A DNA stretch of 64,000 nt from assembly GCA_007258455.2 (NCBI GenBank), contig VDFB02000001.1, positions 10,922,285-10,986,284 on the forward strand, read 5' to 3'. Below the pieces are notes generated by a model. The model did no database searches. It was not told the origin of the DNA and saw only the letters and a program-made list of their open reading frames with translations. Positions 9,664-21,779 of the stretch are shown piece after piece. A program made the translations under genes and the position numbers. This DNA comes from Sequoia sempervirens. Taxonomy: Eukaryota; Streptophyta; Pinopsida; Cupressales; Cupressaceae. Every line of letters begins with the position of its first letter. Positions within the stretch are counted from its first letter, which is position 1.

Positions 9664-10897
9664 TGTAAGAGGGGGACCAACCACATCACGGCTCCAAGTC
9701 AAGGAGAGTCGAGAGCGGAGGGATGCCCTAACTTACCTCACTCTAAAGGGAGGGAATCGAGAGTGAAGAGCACTGTATAATACTTATGTCACTCTACAAA
9801 CTCGAGTTTCAGGTTCAGGCTAGGCGAGCTAGTTTTCGAAGTCAATACTACACCTCAGACAGCTCTCTGTCCAAGGACAACAGCGCGGATCTAGGACAAC
9901 AACGTGGCGCGCTGGCGTTCGTACGGCCAGAAAACAGTAAGTATAGTAAAAACTGCCTAAAAATGTACTAATAGCCTAGTTAGTTGATCTTGAAGGAAAA
10001 CACAGAATAAGGAAGTACGAAAAATAGAGACGAAGATGACAAAGCAGATAAATAAAGGCTAGGGTGATGAAAATGATCTCATGAAAGCGCTAGTTCGCTA
10101 GCTAGCTCCACATGTACGTTCACCTACACACAAGCAAGAGGGAAAATTGTTGGGGTTGTATAGGGGCTTACCTCAATCAGACCCCCGTTTTGGTGTTTCC
10201 ACTTCCACGAACAACCAAAAAGCAACAAAGTAGAATATGCAATAAAGGAAAGAAAAGGAAACAAAGAACACTACAAACAATATTATGCTATTCAATCAAA
10301 TCACAAAGGAGAGGAGTGAAGCGTTACCACCTCCACCCAAAAGCTCACTAGCCAATGGAAGGAGAAAGCAAGCTACGAACTTGGAAAAGTCACCACCGCC
10401 GCAACCATGGTGAAGGGAGGTCTCGCAAGACTCCAAGCTCGCAACGTCTAGGATGGCTTCACACTTGCAATGTGGAGTTGATGGAGTGATGCTGCTGCTG
10501 CAATGTTCACAATGGAAGTGCTACAATGTTGCTTGAGAGTGAAAGAGTGAAGTGAATGCTTAGAGAGTGTGTAAGAGGATGAAATGAAGTGAGAATGGAT
10601 GAATTTGACAGAAGAATCTGCCATTTTTGGGGTCGGTTGGTCGAAGAGGGACGTTACAATTTGACACCAATCGGGTGTGAAACGCCTCTACCAGCTTCAG
10701 ACATAGGAATCCATCAGGGACTGCAACGCGCCACGCGTGTGTCCCATACAAATATTCTCTCACTGACGCACAAGACAGATGCCAAGTGGATGGAAGGCAG
10801 TTGGGTGATGTGGAATTTCGCCTTTAGATTTGATTTTCTAAGGTGAGGGTATGTGAAAGGGGAATTTGTGAAAGGGGTGCAAATTCGCTCCTATACA
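9664..10897 (-). repeat. 5' LTR of copy A
   Basis: The minus-strand sequence begins TGTATAGGAGCG at 10897 and ends CTTACA at 9664, giving TG...CA termini with TGTA/TACA inverted ends. Its first roughly 330 bases align by eye with the start of the copy B 3' LTR (25300 onward): both share GAATTTGCACCCC, a CCATCCACTTGGC block and a GATTCCTA block. That pairing with a polypurine-tract-flanked LTR fixes the 5' boundary. The 3' boundary is set by the CA end and the following primer-site-like sequence. Confidence 0.75.
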
Positions 10898-11465
10898 GGA
10901 TGATATTGAGACTTATGTTTCCTATATTGTGACTCTTCTTCTTGTGTGGACAATCAGTACATTGATACCCCATCAACAACACCTATTGCTAATTCAAATT
11001 CTAGAGATGCTTCTTCAAGAGCCTCTAGTGATTTATTGCAACAAGGTCATTTATGTCTTTTGGATTTAGTCCATTGGGGCCAATTTATACCAGACATCTC
11101 TTGTTTGTTGGTAGGGTCCCTCATTTCGGATCTAGATTGTTGGCATTTCAATTCACACCTCTAGAGTGTGGATTGGAAACAGACAGCTATGCACAGTTAG
11201 ATTACTCTTTGAATTAGGAGGGGAAGCTCCCTCTTTACTGATTATGCGTAAAAAGAAAATACTAAACTAATTGCTTATCTTTTTATCTGAGCTGAGAGCA
11301 CAAGGTTATAAAACTCTTTGCGTTGTAGCTGAGGTTTTCTCTGGTTTTGTAACTTCAACTACATCTAGGCCTAAACTAATGACACTTCTAACTTCTCAAG
11401 TAAATTCAATGCAAGAGATGTTAGAATTAAATAGGCAATGGTTGGTAAACACAAAGCTTAGATAA
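10898..11465 (+). other. Unassigned coding-like stretch
   Basis: Two short open frames lie in plus orientation: 10946-11164 and 11271-11465. The latter reads like a real protein (LSELRAQGYKTLCVVAEVFS, TSTTSRPKLMTLLTSQVNSM). I do not recognise the family. They could be remnants of a captured gene exon or a transposon ORF. Confidence 0.25.
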
Positions 11466-12300
11466 ACTTGTTTGCAAAACACATCCGAAGACTCATTGTA
11501 CTTTCAGATATAAGCTGAAATAAAGTTCATGAAAGAAAAACATAAAACAAATAACACCAAAAGATTTTGAGACTTTGGATCAAAGCAAGGTAGGCGTAAG
11601 ATTTATTTCCTCAAAGCTTTCCAACAACAATTACATGTTTGGGACAGCTAATTGTAGCAAGAAGACAAGCATACAATTTATGATCAAACCAAATTACACT
11701 GAACAAAGTGAACAAATATTGAATAGCAAACTTGCAGGCACTAAGGCTCAACAATTTTGTTATAGCAATAATGGTTGAATATATATTGAATAACAAAGAA
11801 GCAGGCACTAAGGCTTAGTGTTTTGTTATCACAAGCACGGTTAAGAAAATAATGAGCAAGGTTGCTCTTATTTATACTCAAACACAAGAATAGGGAACCC
11901 TAAAATCTCCTTGTGTTAACAATCAGTCTTGCCAACATGCAAGATTTATTCTTGTCTAAACAAAGATAACTAATAGTTAATTGGAATGACAACATTAGTT
12001 AACTGATCTAAAACTAAAGAAAGCTCCAACTGTACAATAGATATCTCCAAAGATAGATATGCATGAAAAGAGGACGGTTAATTAAACTCAAAAAAGGCCT
12101 TAAGTTAACTGTTGTCATCACTTAAGTTCTATTCCTAGAAATATCTGCACGCTTGAACTAGTAGTTCATTGATTGGTAACTTTGGCAGCTCTTTAACTAG
12201 AGTGATGACCTATGTTTCTTCTGCAGGTTTATGCTTTTGACACTTTTCTTGATTTTTCTCAATGTAAGAGTATTGCATGATGAAACCGTGAAGTTTGACT
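11466..12300 (-). repeat. LTR-like sequence with TATA box and internal duplication
   Basis: On the minus strand a TATAAATAAGAGCAACC stretch near 11865-11880 resembles an LTR core promoter. A roughly 70-base segment is tandemly duplicated (about 11706-11772 and 11780-11845; both contain GCAGGCACTAAGGCT). No ORF was seen. Assignment as a solo or broken LTR is inference. Confidence 0.35.
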
Positions 12301-12359
12301 ATGAACATGGATATGTTCGGACAAGTTACGCACAAAAGCTTAAAATAGCTTTGCTGAAA

Positions 12360-12760
12360 GGCATAAAATGGCAAATTTGTGGATAAAAATTTGAGATATG
12401 GGTTTTGTAAGGAACCTCATTCTAAATAGACCCAGATTGTCTGTTTTTTGAAAAATAGACTTTTTCAAGAACATGTAAGAACCCCTCAAAGGTAGAAGCT
12501 ACAAAGCAATTTTTTCCCAGAAAAATCTGAGATATGGGTTTTGTCGGTGCTCGTGTGCTGAGACCTAGATTATCCGTTTTTTCAAAAAACTAATTTTTTC
12601 ACAAACATGCAAGAAGCCCTAAAAAATGGAAGCAATGAGAATTTTTTTGGAAAAAATTTGGGACGTGGGTTTTGTGGCCAATTTTGTGCTAAATAGACCC
12701 AGATTCCCAGATTATTGAGAAAGATGATTTTTCTAAAATCCCTAAAAAATAGGGCTGAAA
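12360..12760. repeat. About 133-bp degenerate tandem repeats (3 copies)
   Basis: The phrase GATATGGGTTTTGT, followed by an AGACC-AGATT block and a TTTTTTCAAAAA-type block, recurs at about 12395, 12531 and 12662. The copies are diverged. No coding potential was seen. Confidence 0.6.
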
Positions 12761-13179
12761 GCTTCCACAAAAAGTGACCAATCTTCAAGAGAAATGCCAA
12801 ATAGAGGGACCCAACTTGATGAAATTCAGAAAAGAAAACCTCCTATCTCTGAAAATGGATGCCCTGGAAAAATGGATCATGGAAAAGTGTTCTTTTGTGC
12901 AACCTGAACTCCAGACTACGAAGAACTCTGAAACCCCCCTTCATTTGATCCTTCAAATGCTATTGAGAAGAAAATTCTGTGTTTGCTCCTTGAAGTCAAC
13001 TTGCAAAATAATGAAGAATAGACGCCCAAATGCTTCTAAAGTAAAGTTTGGAGGTGAAAGAAGCAGTTAGCTCGTGAAAACCCTAAATTTAGGAGTCATC
13101 ATGTGAAAATATCTGTCAACTCGAAGAGTCCCTAGAAAATAGTGTGGTCAAAGCATGAAGACGTCTTTCAAAAATTTCT

Positions 13180-14440
13180 AACTCAAGTTGACTTGGACGC
13201 CTCCTTGAGATAAGGCGTCCAACTTTGCAATGTTAGAACATTTTTCAAAATTTTCAACTTTTCCTTGATGAAATGCTTCCGTTTGATCTTCAATTTCGGA
13301 TGTCTGATAGGTCGTGTGGACTGGCTAATGGATTCACTGTGGAGTGTGATCAAATCTGAGAAGATCGTTTTGGAAGCTGTGAAACTTGAACACTGCATTT
13401 GATGGCTCAAAAAGTTGGGTGCCCCTGGCTAGCAGGGGCACTTTTCTGCTCTGGACTTGGCCATTTTTGAGTTTCTTGATTTTCTTTGACTTTCAGCATT
13501 TCCCGTCTGATCTTTGTTTTCAGGCGTTTTACATATCCCGTGAACTAGATGTTGGACTCGTTGGAAAGCCTGTAGAATTTTGAAGAGGATGACCTATTTT
13601 GCAAAACCTAAGAGTTGTTTTTGAGGGCTCAAAACCCTAGGCGCTCCTGGCTAGATGGGGTGCCCATGTGTGGCATTTTCATGATTTTTGATTTTCACTT
13701 TATTGCAACATTCCTGTTCGATCCAAGATTTTGCCCATTTGATAGATCTTGAGAACTTGCCAATGGATTCATCGCAAAGTTGGATCAAATCTAAGGTGAA
13801 CCCCCAGGATTGCAAACTCTAAGAAGTGATTTTGGGCCCTTGAAATCTTGGGCGCCCCTGGCTAGCAGGGGCGCTTTTCCTTCAGAAACTTGATGATTTT
13901 CAAATTCTCCTTCGTCTTTTTGGTGTTCGATCTTCGATTGTTGGCGTTTGACAGGTCCTCTGAGCTAGCTGATGAATTCACTGTAGAGTTGGATAAAATC
14001 TGAGATGGAGCTCTTGGAGGTGGCAAACCCTAAAAATGACTTTTGACTGTCTGAATCTTTGGGCACCCCTGGCCTGCAGATGCATTTTTCTTTGCTAGAC
14101 TCAACCTTTTTTTCAAGATTTTCAACTTATGTTTTCCTTTTGTTCACCGTTCGTCCTTCCGCCGATCGCGCTTGATGTCCACACGCAACACCAACATTAG
14201 CCATTCACGTGTTTGTCGACTGCATCAGTCATCGTTGCGCGTGTGTTGTCTGCATTCACTGTTGCGCATCTTTGATCTGTGAAAATTGAAAAATTGCCCA
14301 AGGCATTGACTGCCAGGCGCCTCCCTCAAAATAAGGCGTCCAGCCTTTCCAGACTTAGTTTATTTTTCACAATTTTCAACTTTTCGAAACCCCTTCCTCT
14401 GTTCACCATTTTTCAAGCATCTTTCGCCATGGATTGATTT
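13180..14440. repeat. About 212-bp tandem repeats, each with a GC hairpin
   Basis: Units recur with hairpin positions near 13200, 13419, 13641, 13852, 14063 and 14318 (spacings about 219, 222, 211, 211 and 255). Each unit has a GC hairpin followed by Phe/Leu-rich-looking T-tracts, a GATC-containing block and a CAAATCTGA-type block. The hairpin at 13852 is GCGCCCCTG-GCTAG-CAGGGGCGC. At 13420 it is GTGCCCCTG-GCTAG-CAGGGGCAC. At 13200 it is GGACGCCT paired with AGGCGTCC. Confidence 0.75.
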
Positions 14441-17400
14441 GTGCAGTGTTTAAGACTTAGATTTTGACACCTGGTATTTGGCCATCCTCCATTGATGACC
14501 TTGGAGGTCCTAACTTTTCTTCTGAAAAAGAGAAATAGACCCACTAGAGGAAAACTAGTTTTTTGATGATTTTGATTGGACCAGTGAGATCATGACGAAG
14601 AATCAACCAATCAAAATCAATTTTAGCCATTTCTGCAAAGATTCTATTTTTAGGGGTTTTCCTAAAAATAGGGCCTTAAACCCTAAATCTTTTTTGAAAA
14701 ATTTTGCGAGCATCTTCTTGACAACAAACCCAAAAAAACCCTATGGGCCATTTATTTTTCAAAAAATTCTAAAAATAGAAAATTGCCATTTTTAGAAAGT
14801 TTGACCTTTTTTGACTTTTGACAACAATTTTACAAGATTTTGACCATTTTTTCCAAAATGCCTTAATGAAGCAAAAATTTTAATTTTGGGTACAACATAG
14901 ATCACATTATTGAGGACATACATCTTCTCTTTGAGGACAATTCTTTGGTCCTTGCATCTGTTGCTGCTACACAGTTCAGTGTTGCTTGTATCATCTTGCA
15001 TGGTTCCAACATCCTTGGAAAGCGTCCCTAGGCACTTAAAGTGAATTGGGAAAATATTTTGAATATTAATTTTCACCATTGTTTGTAATATATTCATAAG
15101 GGGTGATGGCTTCCACTAGCAATGGTAAAGGTGACTTGTGGACATAAATATTTAATATTGTTTCTCACATGTGGATGCTTAAAATGGGATAATAAAAGAT
15201 AAGGAAAAGAGTAAATGAGTAATTGTTGGTATTCTCCAAGTGGGAGCTTTGAAAGAGGCAATAGGAGTCGATCATTATTGCATTTAACATAATGTTTATT
15301 TTCCAAGTTTGGCTGCTCAAGTTGGAGGGAAAGTATTGGAGCCACAACTAGTGTCCTTGTCCATTCTGAGGGGGTATTCCAAGGGTTGGGGATGTTTGGA
15401 ATGAAGAGCCATCTTTGAGCGTCATGTTTGGTGCATTAGATCTCTTCACACATCTATAAAATCAACTCTTTGGATGTAGAAACTACGGGCAACAATTGAA
15501 TGTAGAGTTTCATTGCAGGAACAAAGACAAGTTGAGGCATAAAGAGGTTGTTCACTAGTGCACAGGTGCTGAAATGGTGGAGGCAAAGAGGAGAATGGAA
15601 GTGAATTTATTGTAATCTCATTTATTTGCAGATAATGCATACTTGGCCTCTCCTCTTGGTAAAGTTTTTCCCGCAAGGGTTTCTCTATGTAAATCCTATG
15701 TTATGTGATGCTCTTGTGTTGCTGATTTGTGCCTCATTGCTGCTATGTTATGGTGATATTATTTTTTACATATTTTTTATTATAAGTTCACATAAGGTAG
15801 TGTTTATAAGCATGTTATGTTGGCTGATTTTGGCATAAAGAAAAGATGTATTTAATCATGGTAATTCCATACTAAGGCAACTTAATTTTCAGATTTTCAT
15901 GTTGTTGTAGTTCAAACCTTATATCTCATCCATTGAATTCATATTTAGATAGAGATTGAATTTTCCAACGATTGTTATTAGAACTTGTTTATTTCTCATT
16001 AGGAACAAGTCATTATTTTGCTTTGAGGCCTTTCCATGATTATTGTGCAATATGTAACTGTTTCTTGAGTGTGCAACCATAGAAGCAGTTGATATATTTC
16101 AAGTAAATTCATATGAATAATTAAATGTCCATAGGATTGAGAGTTACCAAGGTCTCACATAGGATTTCCAATTGCAGAGTCAATCTCATTGTCACCCAGT
16201 TTGTCAATTTCTGCCCCTACTTAAGGATTCATTGAACCAGTCTCTCACATTTGAATTTTAGTTATTATGTTAAATGAGCATTTCTAGTTACATTTTTTTG
16301 TTATGTATATTAATATGTATAATTTTACTTTATTTATAATTATCTTTCTAGTTATATTTTTAAAATTTCATATATTATACATAGATCAGTTTTGGATTTA
16401 TATATGACATGTTTGTTTTTACGATAAAAATAAAATAAATTGAATTTTGAAATGGCAAGTAATTATTTTACTTGTTTAATATTTTTGGAAATTTGAAAAA
16501 TGATATAATTTAAGGTGGTGAATTGGCAAGGTTCAGTTTATCACCAAGTTTGTTCATGAGGTTGAAACCCAAATAATGATCCACATGCCAGAACAAAAGC
16601 TGGAGACATCATTATATGTTCCTTAGTTTTCACATGACTTCAGCCTGTGCTGATCTTGCACCAGTTGTAATGACCAGCATAATAAATCTTGCAACAGTAA
16701 CTAAGTTTCAGTATGGTTCAAAATCATTCCCTGACAAGTCGTAATTTATTAAATTCTGTATCCTGAATTATTTTACATGGTATTTGACTCATAAATGCAT
16801 TATTACAATAATCTGGTTCCCTTAGTATTATTAAATAATAAAATATTCAATGGCTAATTAAATAACATAGACATCCTCTAACTATGATCATCCTGCTACA
16901 TGCAGTTTCCTGTTTGGTTATAAGCTATTACCTGACATCCAAGTTATTGGGAATTTGGGACAAACTTGTTTGAGATAAATTATTTTGATGATGAATGTCA
17001 AAGAAGAAAATTGTTTTAATTATGATATTATTTTCGGGTCATTGATTTCCTATACTCTCTTAGTGTAGATATCTTTAGTGTTGTGCGATGTTAGTTTGTG
17101 GGTATAACTTATGGTCTTATATAGCTAAACTAGTCCATGCAACCAACTTGGCTATGGATCAATTTCAGAGATGGATTTTAATGAAGGATATATTTAGAAA
17201 GTTTTGCTAGATGCACTATTTTGTTAGCATGTTTTAGGAATGTCGTTTGTTCTTTACAAAAAGATTAATTTATTTGTATCATATTAGAAAAAAAAAAGAG
17301 CATACTCTTTGCACAAAGCATATTCTTCTTGTATTTTATGGAGAAGATTTACTAAATTCAGATTTGCAACCTGAAGGTTGAAAGGTATAGGTTTTGAATT

Positions 17401-17460
17401 TTCATTGATTAAATTGTCTGCAAACTACAAGTGACAATCATATGAATTTTTATGTTGTAG
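14441..17460. other. Noncoding stretch upstream of methyltransferase exons
   Basis: This stretch holds short AT-rich open frames only. I searched the plus strand for an N-terminal methyltransferase motif I (glycine-rich GxGxG-type) and saw none. Part of it is probably intron of the methyltransferase gene. Confidence 0.4.
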
Positions 17461-19522
17461 GTGTTTCCTGGAGCAGATATTGTGGGTGTTGATCTTTCCC
17501 CATACTTCTTGTCCGTGGGGAATTTTTGCTTGAAGGAGAAGTCAAATGTATGCGCATATTTCATCCTCTGTTGTCTAAATTTATTTGGATATTATTCTCT
17601 GGTGTTTATCAAGAGATATTTATGCATACCAATATTATAACTCTATTGTTTGTAGATAGAAATTAGAATTAGGCATCCATTAAATTTATGTACTCTGCTT
17701 AAGTTTTGAACTTTTTTCATGGCACAATACAATCTGTAATATCTACGATGTACGTAGTATTTGCTAAGTGCTTCTGGGTCTAACTGCACATTATGTTTAA
17801 TAATGGATCTCTTTGCTGAACCCATCATTAGGGAAAAAAGGTCACTAGACAATGTTTTCGGCTCACTCTTAGATCCATTTTGAATTGTTGTGCATTCATT
17901 TCAGTTTTAGTTTTAATACTTGCATATACAAATATCTCATTAAAAAAGGACTAATTAACTTGTCTGAATGGTGATAAGTCCAATGCGACACACAAGCAGT
18001 CAGTGAATTCCCTGCATTGCCAATTCATTTTCTTTTAGTTGATTACTTGGGTTCGGTAAATACTTCTCCTATCCCATTTTATGTTGATGAGCTAACTGTT
18101 AGTTTAAATATGCTTCTAGATTAAGAGTCGTGGTTTTAAGGAATGCACTTCCAAAACACAACAATAAATTTTTAAAGCCTCAAGTTTGTGGGCATTTTCT
18201 CTTTTAGTCAATTTTCTAATTTTTCTTGAGATTTTCCAGTTTCTTGGCAATGCCTTCTTTGTCCATTTCATTATTTTTAGTGAAAACCCTATCAAAATAT
18301 TTTGCCTTTATTTGTTTCCGTTACTTTTGACCCATCTAATTGTGCTTGTGGGCTTTTCTCACATTAGTTGCGCTTTGTCTAGAATTATGTGGGTTGATTC
18401 TCACTGCCTGAAGTAAACCCTTATGTTGTATGCTTCTTTTGCTATGCGAAACCTTTTTATTCCTTGAATTACAATTGGAACTTTTAGTAAAGAAATGTTT
18501 GCTTCTGGCTCAAAATGGAGAGTTATCATGAGATAATGCAGTAATTTCAGAATTTGTAGCCACAGATATTGTGGCCGTAAATTTCCCCCAAACATAAATT
18601 GCAGCTCCTTTCTCTCATTAATAAGTGGCCACCTTTATCGTGTTCCTTTTTTTTTAAGAAATTTTGGTGGGAACTTGGGAAGTGTATCTAGTTTGTCTAT
18701 AATTTATAAATTGCATTTAAGGTGGTCGCTCATCTACCAAAAATTTTAAAAACCCTATTCATCTTATTTATTCCTTTTTGAAACAGGATGGTTACTTGCC
18801 AATACAGTTTTTGCATGCAATGATTGAAGATACAGGTCTTCCAAGTCATTCCTTTGACTTAGTCTCACTTTCCTCAGTATGTCATGAATTGCCAAGGTCT
18901 GTCACTGAGCAGGTAAATATCCTCAAAGCTCACGTGTATTTTCCTGCAAGAGATAGTTTTAATTTTTAGTGGAGTTGCAGACATTCCTGGTGCCACAGTT
19001 GCTTGTAATAGAGTTTATGTAATACAGTAACTTCCATTTTCTTTGTGTATTGCATGCTATATTGTTGTTAATACTGTAACTTGGTTTATTTTTGTCAGGT
19101 CATAGATGAAGCAAATCGGCTTTTGAAGTTTGGTGGAGCCCTTTGTATTATGGAAATGAATCCACATTCTCTTCTAGTTCAGAAGATGGTCAACAATGTC
19201 TTTGCCTTCACTGCGGTAATTTATTCATAAAATGACAATAATAATTTGGAACTCTGCACTGAGATTTGTCTTGGAATTTCTTTTCAAGATGGCAAGGCAT
19301 ACATACTGTTAGCTTGTTGTTCATAGCTTAGAGACATTTTAGTAGCCTTGTCATACTGACTTTGGATTTTTGTTTTCTTTGCAGTTTAAAGCAACAGAGC
19401 CATATTTTGATGACTATAGAACATTTTCCATTGAGAAAGCAATTGAAGAGAGAGGGTTCACTTTCCCGTTTCAGGCAGACAACTCCCCACGGCATAGAAC
19501 TATTGTTGCCCACAAAAGATAA
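17461..19522 (+). CDS. SAM-dependent methyltransferase (UbiE/COQ5-like), C-terminal four exons
   Basis: Four exons with GT-AG introns in phase 0 encode 155 residues: 17461-17547, 18787-18912, 19099-19215 and 19385-19522 (stop TAA). Exon 1 here reads VFPGADIVGVDLSPYFLSVG, the strand-beta2 acidic motif that binds the SAM ribose. Exon 2 gives EDTGLPSHSFDLVSLSSVCH, the motif after the adenine-binding acidic residue. Exon 3 gives EANRLLKFGGALCIMEMNPH, the conserved LLKPGG-type loop with Phe for Pro. Exon 4 ends DNSPRHRTIVAHKR. The glycine-rich motif I and the rest of the N-terminus are absent from the sequence upstream. Either distant exons lie beyond the retroelements to the left or the gene is truncated. 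The retained exons have no stops or frameshifts, which argues for recent function. Substrate cannot be told. Confidence 0.75.
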
Positions 19523-19909
19523 ATCAAGTTTAATGTACATGGTCATATCTTAAAAATAATGCTAATTTTTTATCAGAATGATATAAGCTGGAAATAATGT
19601 GTGTTCTTTGACTTGCTGTAGTACATCAATGTCATTGAAACTTCTGTATGCAAAATTCTTGGAAACGGTTGGTTCAGCCCACAATTTAATTAGTATATGT
19701 TTCTAACAGTCTTGAGTGTTTTTTGTTTTTTGATAAAGCATAAAGTTTATATTGAGAGAACATAGCCCATCTTTGTCACAATACTGTACATAGTTGTCCT
19801 ACTGGCTATACTATACAGCATATTGTTGAAATATAAAAGAAAAAGATTGAGAAAATTTAGTGCTTTATATCTAAGGCAGTAGTCTCTCTATCTAGGACAG
19901 CATATGAGA
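19523..19909. other. 3' flank of methyltransferase
   Basis: AT-rich sequence with no reading frame of interest. It presumably holds the 3' UTR; no unambiguous poly(A) signal was chosen. Confidence 0.35.
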
Positions 19910-20660
19910 TGTCATGTCCCATTCTGTTGAGTAGTCGGAAGTGTTCCTTTTACCCTATTTATTTTTTTTCGGTGGCTAATTTCGGGCTGTTTGGGAATAA
20001 TTTAATTAATTAAATAAAGTTGTCCAATAAAGTAATTTTCCGGATGACTTTATTTTAATTAATTTAACAAGGTGACATGTGATTTAAAAGGACAAATATT
20101 ATAAAGTCACTTTATAAAAGTGCTTTATTGATTTATTTTAAGGTGGGAATTAAAAAGTACCTTCGGGATTGTTATATGGGGATAATATAAAAGGTGAATT
20201 GGAAGTGCATTTGAATATGTTTGATTCTATTTTCTTTGTGAAAACTTGAAGCTTTTAGTGAGAGCAAACCCTAGGATGAAAACCCTAAGGGAATTGGTTT
20301 TGATGGTGAGTGTCTACCCTAGCTGATTTGTAGGTGGAATCACACAAGTTTCACACGTGTCGAACGATTGAAGATTAAATCATTCTCCAATTTCTATTGG
20401 TGAAAAAAAGCAAAAATTAATGTGTTATGTGTGGAAAGTCAAATTGGACATAGATTATGTGTGGTGTGTACTATGAAGAAAATAAATTAAAATAATATAT
20501 TTTAGTTGCTGAGGTTGACCCACCCACATGTAGCAAGAAAGACTTTGTGAAGCAAGGGTTGAAGTGGAGAATGCTATGGCTAATGAATGATGCCACTCAA
20601 ATGCAAGTATAGTAACAAATCAATTACAATTCATTACAAGGCAAGCACTTCAAACTATCG
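19910..20660 (+). repeat. Candidate gypsy LTR (5' part)
   Basis: Sequence begins TGTCATGTCCC, a common 5' terminus of plant gypsy LTRs, and is AT-rich with TTAATTAATTAAAT tracts. It lies immediately upstream of a gypsy protease remnant in the same orientation. The 3' edge and a paired LTR were not identified. Confidence 0.4.
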
Positions 20661-20674
20661 TACTAGTTATAGTA

Positions 20675-21430
20675 GTGGATTTATTACAAAGTATTCTTGA
20701 GCTTCAAAATGCTATTGTATTAGGGAACAATGAGATGGCACATTCTACAACCCATTTGGAATATGGTGAGAATGTAGATCCAATAATCGAACCTCTATTG
20801 TCATGCGACCAAGTGATCAATCTAATGTTACTAATAGTTAGCATGACAAAGAAACCAACGATGGTGAATATAGAGATCCTTGGAAGGAATCTCGCCAATA
20901 CAATTATTGATGGTGGGTCTAGTGTGAATGTGCTTCCAAAAGACACTTGGAGTAGTTTGGGCAAGCTGACCATTTGGCCTCCAACTTTTCAATTGGTGGA
21001 TGCAAATCAAAAAGGTATTAAGGTACTTGGAGTTTTAATGGGCCAAAAGGTAATCACTAGGACCCAAGCATTTTTGTTGAATTTTGTGGTCATTTCATTA
21101 CGAAAGAAAGCATACAATGCATTGTTGGGTTGAGGTTGGTTGGTAGCAACCAAAGCCTATCACAATTGGAAAAAGAATACAATATCCATTGAGAACAAGG
21201 GTTGGAAGTATATAATTGATTTCAAGAACCAAGTAGTCAATGAGAAAGTAGCTTCCTCAGAGTCATTGAATTTGGATTCTAAATGAGAATGGATAGAGAA
21301 GTAGGATTAGGGTCCAATGGAACCAAATGACAAAGGGATTTTGGAATTATAGTCATGTTAGAAGATGAAACAAATTCTCTTCATGGGCTATTTCACTGGC
21401 AAATGGAGGACTATGAGGTATTTCTGCTGA
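20675..21430 (+). pseudogene. Ty3/gypsy protease region remnant
   Basis: A 152-codon frame (20675-21133) contains the aspartic protease motif ANTIIDGGSSVNVLPKDTW, with D-G-G-S in place of D-[ST]-G. It is followed by FQLVDANQKGIKVLGVLMG, a flap-like beta region, and KAYNALLG. After a stop the frame goes on with RGWLVATKAYHNWKKNTISI, typical of the sequence between protease and reverse transcriptase in plant gypsy elements. A frame at 21355 continues with LHGLFHWQMEDYEVF. No reverse transcriptase follows before copy B, so the element is truncated. Confidence 0.7.
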
Positions 21431-21779
21431 ACTATAATTTTATTGAAGCTATAGAGATAAAAAAAAAGTTGAACAGTTTATGTATGTTAGATGCAATACA
21501 AGGTTTGCAAAAGATAACACTTTTAGTTCTAGTAGAGGTACTCGACTTTATCAAAGATCACAAAATTAATGAATGTATGTCTCAGAGTACTAATAGGAAA
21601 TTTTTTAAATTGGAGTGTATGGATACTTGTTGTGAAGTCAAATAATCTTTACAACAAAATTATGACAAAAGGAAAAATATCAGAAAAATTATTTTTGCAA
21701 TCAAAGTGCAAAAGACCAGGTGGGCCCCACATGAGAACAAAAAGTAATGAAAAATTAAAAAAAAAGAAGAGTATGGTCT

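Larger units (their letters stand above)
1..10897 (-). mobile_element. Nonautonomous Ty3/gypsy-type element, copy A (3' end outside window)
   Basis: Read on the minus strand the order is 5' LTR (10897-9664), leader, gag (8951-7308), protease-like region (7232-6720), ORF-X (6565-5204) and 3' noncoding sequence (about 5200-4848 and 505-1). The 3' region matches copy B at 24060-24790 in opposite orientation. By comparison with copy B, the polypurine tract and 3' LTR should lie just left of base 1. No reverse transcriptase, RNase H or integrase motif was found between the protease and the 3' end. Two later insertions split it: a hAT MITE at 9074-9501 and a 4.3-kb element at about 506-4847. Identity as an LTR retroelement is strong. 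Nonautonomous status is inferred from the missing pol domains. Confidence 0.75.

Noticed and set aside
14792..15097. Minus-strand 101-codon frame near the methyltransferase
   Set aside because: It has fair length but no recognisable domain and ends in low-complexity Lys/Phe sequence; not enough to call a gene.
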